A stretch of 64,000 bases of DNA from Planctomycetota bacterium. Lineage in GTDB: Bacteria; Planctomycetota; UBA1135; GCA-002686595. Positions 35,170 through 44,157 of the stretch are shown piece after piece (the stretch's first letter is position 1; every line of letters begins with the position of its first letter). Under the pieces are notes generated by a model that did no database searches, had not been told where the DNA came from, and was given only the letters and a program-made list of their open reading frames with translations. The position numbers were made by a program, and so were the translations under genes. The DNA is taken from assembly GCA_014238415.1 (NCBI GenBank), contig JABABA010000001.1, forward strand, positions 241,895-305,894, in the 5' to 3' direction.

Positions 35170-36318
35170 TCACAGGCGCCCCAAGCGCTGCGCCGCCTCC
35201 TCGATGGACTCCATGGGCAGAGCAAAGCAGAAGCGCGCAAATTGATCCCCCTCGACTCCCTGATAGAAAGCGGAACCGGGCACTGCGGCCACACCTGTGC
35301 GCTCCAGCAACTCCACCGCAGCAGCCAGGGAGCTAGATTGCGCCAGGCTGGAAACGTCTGCCAGCACATAGTAGGCGCCCTCAGGCCGAATTGCTGCCAG
35401 ACCCGCCCTGTCGAGGGCATCGCACAGGACAGCACGCCGGGCGGTGTATTGCTCCCGTTGCTCAATGAAGAAGGAAGCGGGCAACTGAAAGCCTGCCACG
35501 ACCCCATGCTGGAGGGGTGTAGGAGCGCAGATATAGAACAGGTCGTGGACAAGGGTGATGGCAGAAGAGAGTTCCGCTGGTGCCACCGCATAGCCCAACC
35601 GCCACCCTGTGATGGCAAAAGTTTTCGAGAGCCCCATCAAGGTCACCGTGCGTTTTCCCAACTCGCCAACCGTAGCCGGGCTGATGTGTTCCCGACCGTC
35701 GTAACGGATCTCCTCATAGATCTCATCGGTAATCACCAGAAGATCGAATTCCGCAGCAACACGGTCAAGTGCTTCCAGTTCCGATCTTCTGAGCATGCGC
35801 CCGCTTGGATTGCCCGGAGTGCAGACCACCACCGCCCGGGTCCTGGAAGTAATCGCTGCTCTTAGAGCCTCTTCGTGCAGCACAAAATCAGGCGCAGTCA
35901 GACCCATGAACTCTGGCTGCAGCCCCGCGACTTTGGCGGCAGCCAGGTGATAGCCGTAGTAGGGCTCGAAGAGCAAAATGCCATCACCCGGCTCAAGCAG
36001 ACCATGGATGGTTGCGGCGAAGGCCGCCGCCGTACCTGCTGTCACGGTAATCTGCTTGACGGGATCCACCTCGATCCCGTTGGAAGCGCGTAACTTGTTC
36101 GCAATCAAGGTACGCAGTTCGCTCAACCCCTCGGGGTAGGAATAGGCATTGCGGTCTTCCTCAATCGCCCGGCAGGCTGCCGCGAGCACCTGCGGAGGAG
36201 TGGGCATCTGGCAGAGACCCTGGCCCAGGTTGATGCCGCCATGCTCATGACACAAACGCGTCATTGTGCGAATCGGGGACTGGTCCAGGCCCACCAGGCG
36301 TGAGGATCTGGTCTGCAT
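35170..36318 (-). CDS. Class I/II pyridoxal-phosphate aminotransferase
   Basis: A 382-residue fold-type I aminotransferase. Landmarks are GGINLGQGLCQMPTP near the N-terminus, NAYSYPEGLSELR, the cofactor-binding Asn in CTPGNPSG (N170), Asp/Tyr in VITDEIYEEIRYDG, the Schiff-base lysine K232 in SKTFAITGWRLGY and a C-terminal Arg in ARFCFALP for substrate carboxylate. It resembles the aspartate/kynurenine/methionine aminotransferase group; the exact substrate is not determined. It stands alone, 73 bp after the BNR gene region, and its ATG start is divergent from the 880-residue secreted protein. Confidence 0.92.
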   Translation of the reverse strand: MQTRSSRLVGLDQSPIRTMTRLCHEHGGINLGQGLCQMPTPPQVLAAACRAIEEDRNAYSYPEGLSELRTLIANKLRASNGIEVDPVKQITVTAGTAAAFAATIHGLLEPGDGILLFEPYYGYHLAAAKVAGLQPEFMGLTAPDFVLHEEALRAAITSRTRAVVVCTPGNPSGRMLRRSELEALDRVAAEFDLLVITDEIYEEIRYDGREHISPATVGELGKRTVTLMGLSKTFAITGWRLGYAVAPAELSSAITLVHDLFYICAPTPLQHGVVAGFQLPASFFIEQREQYTARRAVLCDALDRAGLAAIRPEGAYYVLADVSSLAQSSSLAAAVELLERTGVAAVPGSAFYQGVEGDQFARFCFALPMESIEEAAQRLGRL

Positions 36319-36446
36319 TGCGGGGACACTAACCCAACCGGCCCCCAGTGGCCAGAGGCCGTAGCGCTACACCAGAAGGTGCGTTCTTGGGCCGACGGGA
36401 ATCCAAGTAGCCCCTGCTGGGAGCCCGTAGGGCTATCCTGCACATC

Positions 36447-39089
36447 ATGTTTTTGCACGGATCAAGAGCCCAAGGGCCGCCTTCCTGGATTCGAATGGGC
36501 CTGGGCCTTGTTCTTGCGCTTGCCTCTCCAGCAGTATCCGGGGCAGCTTTTGGGCAGCAGCCCAGCCGACCTGAAGCCTCTCATCCCCTGGGCCTGTTCG
36601 AATTGATCCTGCCGAAAGCCCGCAGCTTTGTCTTCCATGGCTGCCTGCCCTTGGACATTTCTGGGCTCTCCCTGGGCTCTGATGGTCGCACCGCCTTCGC
36701 AGTCCGGCTCCTTGGGAGCGAACTGGCCCCCGTCCCAGCCCAGGTGGAAGTGGTCACCCGCGACGCCAGGGGCAAGCCCTTGGTGATCGAACTCCTGGCC
36801 CCCTTCACCATGCCCAAGGGCCTCGCCCCTGGACGTCGCTCTGAGTTTCTTGTCCTCTACGGTGACTTCCCCCTGCCCACGGAACTCCAGCTCGAAGCGC
36901 ACGTTCGGGCCATGCTCAAGGCTCCTGGCGGCGGCCCCAAACTGATCGGATGGGACGCCATGGGCAACCGCTTTGAAGCGGACCTGTTGGGACTCACCGC
37001 CCATCCAGGCCTTGGCGAGCGCAGCCCCAACCGCAAGGGCTATGCCGCCCGGGGTTGGCGCACAGCGGCAGTCATGGCCCCCGTGGAAGGGGGGGCCAAG
37101 ACCGCCCCAGCCCTACCCCACCTGTTTGGAGTGCACGCCTACTGGACATTTCTGGCGAAGGACAACCGGGTGAGTCTCGATTTACGAATTCACAATGGCC
37201 TCGAGCATGGAACAAGCCCAGGGCATGACTTGGAAAGCCCCCTCGGCATCGCCTACTTCCAAGCTCTGGAACTGGATCTACCCGCCAACTGGAGCGCCAC
37301 GCCTCTGGTACGCGATCCGTGGTTCGGTCCGAAACGAGAACAAGAGCAACGAGTACGAGTGCCCATTGTTCGACGTCAAGAGAATGGCCGCTGCCACGTG
37401 ATGCCGCCCCAGGGTCAGTTCTTGAGACGCCTCAGCCTGCACCACGAGGCAGTGGTCATTTCTGAGGGCAGTCACCCACTCATCAACACCCTTGGCTTTT
37501 GCCGACCAGCGCCGGGACTCTGGAGCTGGTTCAGCAATGATCTGCGCGCCTACTTCCCGCAATGCGCCACCCTGCCCACTCTGCGGCGCTATCAGTCCCG
37601 TTCGGGTTCGGCCAGCGGACCTGCAGCCATTCGAGCGGATCTGGAGGCCGGGCGGAATCACCTGCGGGATGCCCTGACGAGCGGAAAGGGCGACGGGCAT
37701 CTGGTGGGCAAGTGCATGGGCTGGTCCCAGCCCTGGTTCTACGCCTACGCAGGAGCTGCAGGGGGCGCGGACATCACTTTTGTAGAAGGCCATCTGACAG
37801 CGGCAGGGGCCTCCAGCGCCGGATACGAGCGCCTGATCCTGCTCCACCGCATGAACACGGCACGCCACCCCCGCGCCCTTTGGAACCGCAAGGCAGAACC
37901 CTTGGGCCCCGAAGCCTGGCTCGACAAAGAGGGACGCGTTGCGGTCTTCTTCCGTACCCACGCGCGCATGTGCCCTCCCAGGCACAAGCTGCCAGCCATG
38001 GGAGGTCCTGCCCCACATGACTCCGTAAGTGTCGTACACGCGCGAAACCTGCGTCCCGACTATGACCAGGGCACGCCCCATGAAAGCGGGGGAAATTTGG
38101 GCACGGGAGATGGGTCCATCTGGAATTGGATGGCCCATGACGGCGAACACCTGATCCGCTACACGAAAAACCCCAAGGCCCTGGTCTGGCTTGGAAATGA
38201 TCACTTGGCCAAGGACGACCTGCACCTGACCGCCAAGCTCTTCCAGCTGATGGTGCACAAGCAACCTCTGGCCCCTGACATTTGGGCCGGAGGGGAGAGC
38301 CTGGGAGAACTCCACGCCCGAGCCAAGGCCCACCCGGGGGAAGGCTTGCCAATCACCCGGGCCTACGCCTGGGGCGTGGACACTCTGATTGCCTCCTACG
38401 CCCTTGGAACCCCTGCCAAACGACGCAGTCTGCGCCCCTGGCTTGCGATGTTTGCCGAGACCCTGACCATGGCGGGCCTGCCCAACGGTCTTGTCTCCCG
38501 GCGGCGCCACGAGACGATCCTGGATGGCAACTATGACGGCTGCCAGACCTTTGAGGTGCTCTTCCTGCAAAACACTCGTCGCAGCCTGATCGAGTCAGTA
38601 TTTCCAAACCCGAACAAAGGCCCCGGCCCTCCCCTGCGGAAGCAGTTTCTGACGATTGCCAAGACCCTCCTCAGCCCACCGGTGTGGGCCAACACAGGCA
38701 ATGGACAGTCCTCCTTGCGTGGGCCCTGGGGCAAGTGGGCCCTGGCACCCCTGGATCCTGAAACAGGCCCGCCCTATAGCGATCAGGCCCGCTGGGGCAG
38801 GGGCTACCTTCCAGAGGGGGGCAGCGCCGGTGGGATCGAACGCACCTATTCATGGGATACCTTGGCCTACTGCATGGTTCTGGCCCCCAATCTGCGCGAC
38901 CCCAAGGGCAAGCAGGAGGGTCTCACCAGGGAGTATGTATTGGGACGGGCACTGCGCTTGGGATCGGGAGCGAAGAACCGCAATGGCATTGAGAATCAAC
39001 TGCTCAAGCGAGTGGCGAGCGCTTCGGGAGACCATGGAGGAAACTATGTGACCTTCCTGGCCTTCCTTGAGGGAATCCGCAGGCGCTAG
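36447..39089 (+). CDS. Large secreted protein of unknown function (880 aa)
   Basis: An exported protein with an N-terminal signal (hydrophobic core around MGLGLVLALASPAVSGAA). If the real start is the ATG at 36495 (MGLGLV...), the signal peptide is more typical than from the ATG at 36447. The mature protein begins with a beta-rich region (residues about 50-380), then a largely helical C-terminal half with repeated aromatic and His-rich loops such as SIWNWMAHDGEHLI and YAWGVDTLIASYALG. This could be an alpha/alpha-toroid of the kind found in polysaccharide lyases or glycosidases. I see no catalytic motif I can name. It is followed by a 429-bp gap. Confidence 0.75.
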   Translation: MFLHGSRAQGPPSWIRMGLGLVLALASPAVSGAAFGQQPSRPEASHPLGLFELILPKARSFVFHGCLPLDISGLSLGSDGRTAFAVRLLGSELAPVPAQVEVVTRDARGKPLVIELLAPFTMPKGLAPGRRSEFLVLYGDFPLPTELQLEAHVRAMLKAPGGGPKLIGWDAMGNRFEADLLGLTAHPGLGERSPNRKGYAARGWRTAAVMAPVEGGAKTAPALPHLFGVHAYWTFLAKDNRVSLDLRIHNGLEHGTSPGHDLESPLGIAYFQALELDLPANWSATPLVRDPWFGPKREQEQRVRVPIVRRQENGRCHVMPPQGQFLRRLSLHHEAVVISEGSHPLINTLGFCRPAPGLWSWFSNDLRAYFPQCATLPTLRRYQSRSGSASGPAAIRADLEAGRNHLRDALTSGKGDGHLVGKCMGWSQPWFYAYAGAAGGADITFVEGHLTAAGASSAGYERLILLHRMNTARHPRALWNRKAEPLGPEAWLDKEGRVAVFFRTHARMCPPRHKLPAMGGPAPHDSVSVVHARNLRPDYDQGTPHESGGNLGTGDGSIWNWMAHDGEHLIRYTKNPKALVWLGNDHLAKDDLHLTAKLFQLMVHKQPLAPDIWAGGESLGELHARAKAHPGEGLPITRAYAWGVDTLIASYALGTPAKRRSLRPWLAMFAETLTMAGLPNGLVSRRRHETILDGNYDGCQTFEVLFLQNTRRSLIESVFPNPNKGPGPPLRKQFLTIAKTLLSPPVWANTGNGQSSLRGPWGKWALAPLDPETGPPYSDQARWGRGYLPEGGSAGGIERTYSWDTLAYCMVLAPNLRDPKGKQEGLTREYVLGRALRLGSGAKNRNGIENQLLKRVASASGDHGGNYVTFLAFLEGIRRR

Positions 39090-39518
39090 AGAGGAACCTG
39101 TATCGAGAGCAAGTCCGGGAACCATTTCTGGCGCCAACAGCGCCCCAAAGCAGGACAACTGCCCAGTATTGGGAGCAGGCAAACCTGTCACCAACCGGGG
39201 GCAGATTCCCGTACCAGCCCTGCCAGACACCCACCTGGGGGCCTCGAATGCACCAGGTCAGCCCAAGGAGGGCTGCGGACAGCATCTGGGACCCGTCCAA
39301 ACGACGGCCAGGTGGGAATGGGATCCCTTTCGAGAACCTCCAGTCGGACCAAAGTCCTGGGAAACCGGGGAGGAGCAGTCCCCTAGCAGGGGCGAAGGCC
39401 CGGAACCTTTTCACGGGGCACTTCGTCCAAGAGACCGATTGTCGCGAAGTAGGGTACGATTTAGCGAGAGTCCCAATCTGCAATAAGGCCTGGACAAGCA
39501 CATCTGTCACCCCAAACC
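39090..39518. other. Intergenic region, no gene recognised
   Basis: These 429 bp between the large secreted protein and the di-haem protein contain only short open frames with random-looking residue composition. I see no tRNA, riboswitch-like fold or strong terminator. It presumably carries the promoter of the di-haem gene. Confidence 0.4.
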
Positions 39519-40907
39519 ATGACCTTCAAGCACCTGATTACAACCTACGCTGCTCTTGCCGTCGGCATGGGCTCTTCATACGCCCAGAGTGTCCAGCCCC
39601 GCATGGGCGACCGGGTCCCGGGCCTCAATCCAATCCAGCGGGACCTTTTTGAAGCGGGCAAGGTCCTCTTCGCGCAGAACCTCGATCCACTCGATGGTCT
39701 CGGCCCAATCATGAACGATGTGTCCTGCGCCTCCTGCCACAACATTCCCGCAGTCGGCGGTTGGGGCACCAGCGCAGTCACACGCTTCGGCAAGGCGGCC
39801 GTTGGCGGCAACCCATTCGACCCGCTGGCCGCCCTGGGAGGCACCCTGCTCCAATCACAGACCATCGATCCGCCGTGCGCTGAGTTCGTACCTCCGGAAG
39901 CCGACGTAACCGCCTTGCGCCTGACCCCCATCTGCTTTGGTGCCGGCCTGCTGGAGGCGATTCCTGAAGCCGCTATCCAACAAAATGAACTCGACCAACC
40001 CGGCCTCGGCCTCAGCGGGGTGCGACGCATGTTTGCTCCCATCGAAGGCGGCGCAGCCAGGGCCTCACGCTTTGGTTGGAAAGGCGGCCCCTCCACGGTG
40101 CTCAGCTTCTCCATCGACGCATCCCTCATGGAAATGGGCCTGACCAGCGTTTTCCTGCCCAATGAACAAGCCCCCAACGGCGACCAGGCCTTGCTCGCAG
40201 CCTGCGACGCAGTTGCCGATCCCGAAGACGGGCCCGATGCTGCAGGCTTTACATTCATCGACCGCATCACACATTTTCAAGCCATGCTGGCAGCGCCGCC
40301 ACAGACCCCACGCAACGGAATGGCTGGACAGGCGCTCTTTGACGCAGTGGGCTGTGCGGATTGCCACCGGCCCCATTACCTGACCGGCCCCCACGCAATC
40401 GGAGCCCTGGCTGGCCGACACATCCGGCCCTACAGCGACTTCTTGATCCACGACATGGGAACCGGCGGGGACGGCATTGTGGACGGCCCGGTCTCCGAGA
40501 CCCAACACATGACCCGGGCCCTATGGGGACTGAACATGCGCACCTCCCTGATGCACGACGGCAGCGCCAGCGGCGGCACCTTCGCCCAGAACATTGACAT
40601 GGCAATTGGCATGCACGACGGTGAGGCCGCAGCCTCCCGTATCGCCTATCAAGCTCTCTCAGCAGCCGATCAAGCCGCCCTCGCCAAGTTCCTGCGCAGC
40701 CTGGGACAGGCGGAATTCGATCTGGCCGATGACGATCACGATGTGGATGAATTCGATTGGTTCTTCTGCCATCAGCAGTTCAACGGCCCATTCCCCGCCA
40801 CAACCCACGGCCCGGACGACGTGGGTGCAATTTGTGACCTTGACCAGGACGGAGACTTTGACCTGGTGGAGTTCGGAGCATTTCAACGCACCTTTACAGG
40901 ACAGTGA
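39519..40907 (+). CDS. Di-haem c-type cytochrome, DUF1111 family (di-haem oxidoreductase)
   Basis: A 462-residue exported protein with a signal peptide to about residue 22. Two c-type haem motifs are present: CASCH at 70-74, preceded by LDGLGPIMNDVS (a hallmark of DUF1111), and CADCH at 279-283. DUF1111 landmarks also include FGAGLLEAIPE, RFGWKGGPSTVL and AGRHIRPYSDFLIHDMG. DUF1111 proteins are peroxidase-like periplasmic redox proteins; the reaction here is unknown. A C-terminal calcium-type segment, CDLDQDGDFDLVEFGAF, resembles a dockerin or EF-hand repeat used for surface association in planctomycetes. The next gene's GTG overlaps its stop as GTGA. Confidence 0.92.
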   Translation: MTFKHLITTYAALAVGMGSSYAQSVQPRMGDRVPGLNPIQRDLFEAGKVLFAQNLDPLDGLGPIMNDVSCASCHNIPAVGGWGTSAVTRFGKAAVGGNPFDPLAALGGTLLQSQTIDPPCAEFVPPEADVTALRLTPICFGAGLLEAIPEAAIQQNELDQPGLGLSGVRRMFAPIEGGAARASRFGWKGGPSTVLSFSIDASLMEMGLTSVFLPNEQAPNGDQALLAACDAVADPEDGPDAAGFTFIDRITHFQAMLAAPPQTPRNGMAGQALFDAVGCADCHRPHYLTGPHAIGALAGRHIRPYSDFLIHDMGTGGDGIVDGPVSETQHMTRALWGLNMRTSLMHDGSASGGTFAQNIDMAIGMHDGEAAASRIAYQALSAADQAALAKFLRSLGQAEFDLADDDHDVDEFDWFFCHQQFNGPFPATTHGPDDVGAICDLDQDGDFDLVEFGAFQRTFTGQ

Positions 40908-41983
40908 TTCCAATGTTCTCAAACCCATCCAACAGCCACTCCGCCTACCAGACAGGAATCGTGAAGCATCTCATTTCCATCTCTCTCTGCGCACTAGCGA
41001 CCAGTACCGCCCACGCATCTGACTTCGACCTGCGAGTCAGTTCCGGCGGTGCAAACGTCATCTGGGTACAGACCGGACAGAGCGTAACCTACGAAGTCAG
41101 GGGTGAGCTGACCGACAACCTGAACCAGGGTCTGGCTTTCTTCGCCTTTGACCTTGAATTTGATGGCGGAGATCTGCCCCAAGCCCAGGCGCCCGTATCA
41201 GCCAACATGCTGAACTTTGCCACGCCCCTTGGCTTGAATAACCCGGCAGGCTTTGGCGGCACCGTGAACAACGGAGACCTGATCCAGATCGGCGGAGCCC
41301 AAAACACGATCAACCAGTCCTTCGCCGCGGCCCCCACCGGCCTGGTGATGACTGGCATCGCTGCCCAGGGTGCCCCCGAGCTGCTGGCCGTTGGCACCTT
41401 GACAACGCCCTTGACAAGCGGAACCTACTTTCTCTCACCCAACAACCTGCATGCCAATGTGATCGATGCAAGCGCAACAGGGACCCCCTTCTGGACCGTG
41501 TCCGGAGCGGGCGCTGGCACCATTCAGGGTCTTGTGTTGCATGTTTCCGACTGCGCGCCCGCAAGTAGCTACTGCACGGGCAAGACCAACAGCACGGGCT
41601 GCATCGCGACCTTGAGCGCCACCGGCGCAGCAACCCTGACAGGGCCCAACAACTTCGTGATCCACGCCAGCGATGTGGTCAACAAGCGCTTTGGTCTGAT
41701 GTTCTGGGGAACCGGAACCAGCAACCTACCTTGGCTGGGCGGCACTCTCTGCGTGGCACCTCCCCTGCATCGTCTTGGCGTGCACTTCAGCGGTGGATTT
41801 GGCCCCGCCGGAACCAACTGCAATGGCCAATTCCAGCAACTCTTCTCCCAGACCCTGATGAACAACCAAGGCCTGCTGGCGGGCGACGTAATCTCAATCC
41901 AGTGCTGGTACCGCGACCCGGGACACTCGGACGGAACCGGAGTAGCCATGACTGATGCCCTCAGCTTTACGATTTGCCCCTAA
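40904..41983 (+). CDS. Secreted protein with C-terminal domain shared with neighbouring VCBS and matrixin proteins
   Basis: An exported protein. Two starts are possible: a GTG at 40904 overlapping the upstream stop (GTGA) and a GTG at 40961, preceded by AGGA, that gives a textbook signal peptide (MKHLISISLCALATSTAHA). The mature N-terminal half is a cohesin-like or beta-sandwich domain (VRGELTDNLNQGLAFFAFDLEFDGG). The second half starts SYCTGKTNSTGC and ends SIQCWYRDPGHSDGTGVAM then LSFTICP, a Cys-containing module also recognisable in the protein at 42258. Its coupling to the di-haem gene suggests the two act together outside the cell. Function unknown. Confidence 0.8.
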   Translation: MIPMFSNPSNSHSAYQTGIVKHLISISLCALATSTAHASDFDLRVSSGGANVIWVQTGQSVTYEVRGELTDNLNQGLAFFAFDLEFDGGDLPQAQAPVSANMLNFATPLGLNNPAGFGGTVNNGDLIQIGGAQNTINQSFAAAPTGLVMTGIAAQGAPELLAVGTLTTPLTSGTYFLSPNNLHANVIDASATGTPFWTVSGAGAGTIQGLVLHVSDCAPASSYCTGKTNSTGCIATLSATGAATLTGPNNFVIHASDVVNKRFGLMFWGTGTSNLPWLGGTLCVAPPLHRLGVHFSGGFGPAGTNCNGQFQQLFSQTLMNNQGLLAGDVISIQCWYRDPGHSDGTGVAMTDALSFTICP

Positions 41984-42143
41984 CAACATCGATACAACCC
42001 TCACCGCGCAGCGGGAGAGGATAATGCCCCGATACCGAATCAAAAGGCCCCCTAGCTGCCCGAAAGTGCCCCGCTTCTGATCCTACCCAAGGATAAGGCT
42101 GGCGCTGGCGGGTCCCAGGGGTTCTATTAGTGTCTTATTGGAT

Positions 42144-42167
42144 GATCAGGAACCAACCTTCCTGATC
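42144..42167. repeat. 9-bp inverted repeat upstream of VCBS gene
   Basis: GATCAGGAA (42144-42152) and TTCCTGATC (42159-42167) pair perfectly around a six-base loop, CCAACC, about 90 bp ahead of the VCBS gene start. There is no U-tract after it, so it is more likely an operator or a 5'-leader hairpin than a terminator. The 274-bp intergenic region around it (41984-42257) contains no gene. Confidence 0.35.
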
Positions 42168-42257
42168 TCCTAGGATACCCGCCATATACAACGAATCACG
42201 TCACCTGGAAGAAACCCCGACCAGGCCCCCCACGACAACACAACAAACACGACGACC

Positions 42258-44051
42258 ATGCTCCAAGCGACCCGCACCCTTTTGATCGCTGCCGCTCTTA
42301 CCGGCGCCGCCCAAGCCCAGAACAACATCAACTGGGTTGAATTTCACCAGGACGACAGCCTGCTCTCGGGCTCCGGCAGCACTCTGCTCAATGACTCCCA
42401 GGAAAAAGACTACGCTTGGGGTGATCTGGACGGGGACGGCTGGATTGACATGGTGATCGTGCGCAAGCAGCCCTACACCACCAGTGGGCCCTACCCCAAT
42501 GTGCTCTTGATGAACGAAGGCGGAGTGCTGACCGACCGTACGGCCCAATACGCCGCCAGTTCAGATGTTGCGGGGGACAATGGCTTCCTGACCCCCACCA
42601 ACGACCGCGATGTGGTCATCGTGGATGTGGACCTCGATGGCTGGGATGACGTGGTCACAAGTGCCGCCATCGGCACCAGTTCCCCCAAGCACATCTCCCA
42701 CCCGCGGGTCTATATCAACCGCGGCAACGATGGCGCCGGCAACTGGCTGGGCCTGCGTTTCGAAAACGCACGCATCCCGGACTTCGGCACCTTCCCAAAT
42801 TTCTGCGGTGTAGGGTTTGGGGATCTGACCGGTGACGGCTACCCGGACCTCTACTTCGTTCACTACCAGCAGGCTGCGGATGTGGACCTCGACGACCGCC
42901 TATTGATCAATGACGGCAACGGATTCTTCAGCGATGAGTCTTCCTCTCGCATGACGAATACGATGCTCGATTCCAGTTTTGGTGTATCGGCGGTCATCGC
43001 CGACATGAATGGCGACGGCGTACTGGATGTTCTCAAGGACACGGCTCTCGGTTCCACCGGAGCTACAGGCCCCAAACTGCTGATCTCCTACAACGACCCC
43101 GGCAACGAAGGGTTCTTCACCCTCTATGACGAGCCCTATTTTGGTGCGCCCTATCACGCAAATGTTGGCGATCTGAACAACGACGGCAAGCTCGACATCG
43201 TACTTTCCGATGACGGTGCGGACCGCTACATGCTGAACCAGGGCAACGACCAATTTGGGCGAGCGACCTGGAGTTCAGCCTTGTCCTTCAACCTCGATGA
43301 CGGATTCGGATCCAACAACCTCATGGCCGACCTGGACATGGATGGCTGGAACGACATTCTGATCTGCGATGTGGACGTGGACATCCCCAGTTGCGGCCGT
43401 CGCCTTCACATCTACCACAACCGCGGCGGCGCTGTGGGAGGGACAGTCAGCATGCACGAGGAGTCTGGCTCAGGCTTCACTGGCATACGCGGACTGACCA
43501 GCTCACAGATGTCCGGCACCCACGATGTGGCCGTTTTCGACATCGACCGGGACGGTGACAATGACCTGGTAATCGGCCGCTGCAACGGCACCGACCTATG
43601 GATCAACGACACCTTCACCGGTGGCCCGGGCCCCATAGGCACAAACTACTGCACGGCAGTGAACAACTCAGTCGGCCTTGCGGGTCTTGCTTCTGGCTTC
43701 GGCTCTCTGATCGCTTCGGACAATGATGTGAGCTTGACAGCCTCCAACCTGCCCAACAGCCAGTTCGGCTATTTTGTCTGCTCAGCAACCCAGGGTCTGA
43801 TTATCAACCCAGGCGGTTCAAGCGGCAACCTTTGCCTGTCCGGCTCCATGGGGCGCTTCATCAATCAGGTGAAGAATTCCGGGTCTACGGGCGCCTTCTC
43901 CATCACGGTGGACACCAACGGTCTCCCGGCCCCTCTGAACACGGCTGTCCTTCCAGGCAGCACCTGGAACTTCGTTGCCTGGTATCGAGATGTGGTGTTG
44001 GGAACGACGACAAGCAACTTCACCAACGGACTTTCGATCACCTTCATGTAG
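42258..44051 (+). CDS. Secreted FG-GAP/VCBS repeat protein with Cys-containing C-terminal domain
   Basis: A 597-residue exported protein. A signal peptide (MLQATRTLLIAAALTGAAQAQ) is followed by calcium-binding propeller blades with DLDGDGWIDMVIV, DVDLDGWDDVV, DLTGDGYPDLY, DMNGDGVLDVL, DLNNDGKLDIVLS, DLDMDGWNDIL and DIDRDGDNDLVIG. The last 130 residues are a separate module beginning GPIGTNYCTAVNNS and ending NFVAWYRDVVLGTT, SNFTNGLSITFM. This module has a counterpart in the protein just upstream and a related ending in the matrixin-like protease. It probably acts at the cell surface or outside the cell. A strong terminator follows the stop. Confidence 0.88.
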   Translation: MLQATRTLLIAAALTGAAQAQNNINWVEFHQDDSLLSGSGSTLLNDSQEKDYAWGDLDGDGWIDMVIVRKQPYTTSGPYPNVLLMNEGGVLTDRTAQYAASSDVAGDNGFLTPTNDRDVVIVDVDLDGWDDVVTSAAIGTSSPKHISHPRVYINRGNDGAGNWLGLRFENARIPDFGTFPNFCGVGFGDLTGDGYPDLYFVHYQQAADVDLDDRLLINDGNGFFSDESSSRMTNTMLDSSFGVSAVIADMNGDGVLDVLKDTALGSTGATGPKLLISYNDPGNEGFFTLYDEPYFGAPYHANVGDLNNDGKLDIVLSDDGADRYMLNQGNDQFGRATWSSALSFNLDDGFGSNNLMADLDMDGWNDILICDVDVDIPSCGRRLHIYHNRGGAVGGTVSMHEESGSGFTGIRGLTSSQMSGTHDVAVFDIDRDGDNDLVIGRCNGTDLWINDTFTGGPGPIGTNYCTAVNNSVGLAGLASGFGSLIASDNDVSLTASNLPNSQFGYFVCSATQGLIINPGGSSGNLCLSGSMGRFINQVKNSGSTGAFSITVDTNGLPAPLNTAVLPGSTWNFVAWYRDVVLGTTTSNFTNGLSITFM

Positions 44052-44073
44052 AGTCCCGACCCGCAAGGGTTTC

Positions 44074-44117
44074 AATCAGGCGGGTCGACCCTTTTGCAGG
44101 GTCGGCCCGCTGATTTT
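44074..44117 (+). terminator. Rho-independent terminator after VCBS gene, with alternative upstream pairing
   Basis: The main stem pairs 44080-44091 with 44099-44110 (one G-U type mismatch). It can be extended by AATCAG/CTGATT across a bulge, and is followed by a run of seven T residues. Just upstream, CGACCCGC (about 44057-44064) is complementary to GCGGGTCG in the left arm, so a competing hairpin could form. The element lies 23-66 bp after the VCBS stop and 41 bp before the GTG of the EamA-family gene. Confidence 0.8.
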
Positions 44118-44157
44118 TTTGAAGAGCATGGCGAGCCCCTTTTGGTATAGCTAGGCC

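Noticed and set aside
39067..39486. 139-codon open frame in the gap before the di-haem gene
   Set aside because: Composition is Pro/Gly/Arg-rich and random, with no ribosome site or domain; other frames are equally open in this GC-rich stretch.
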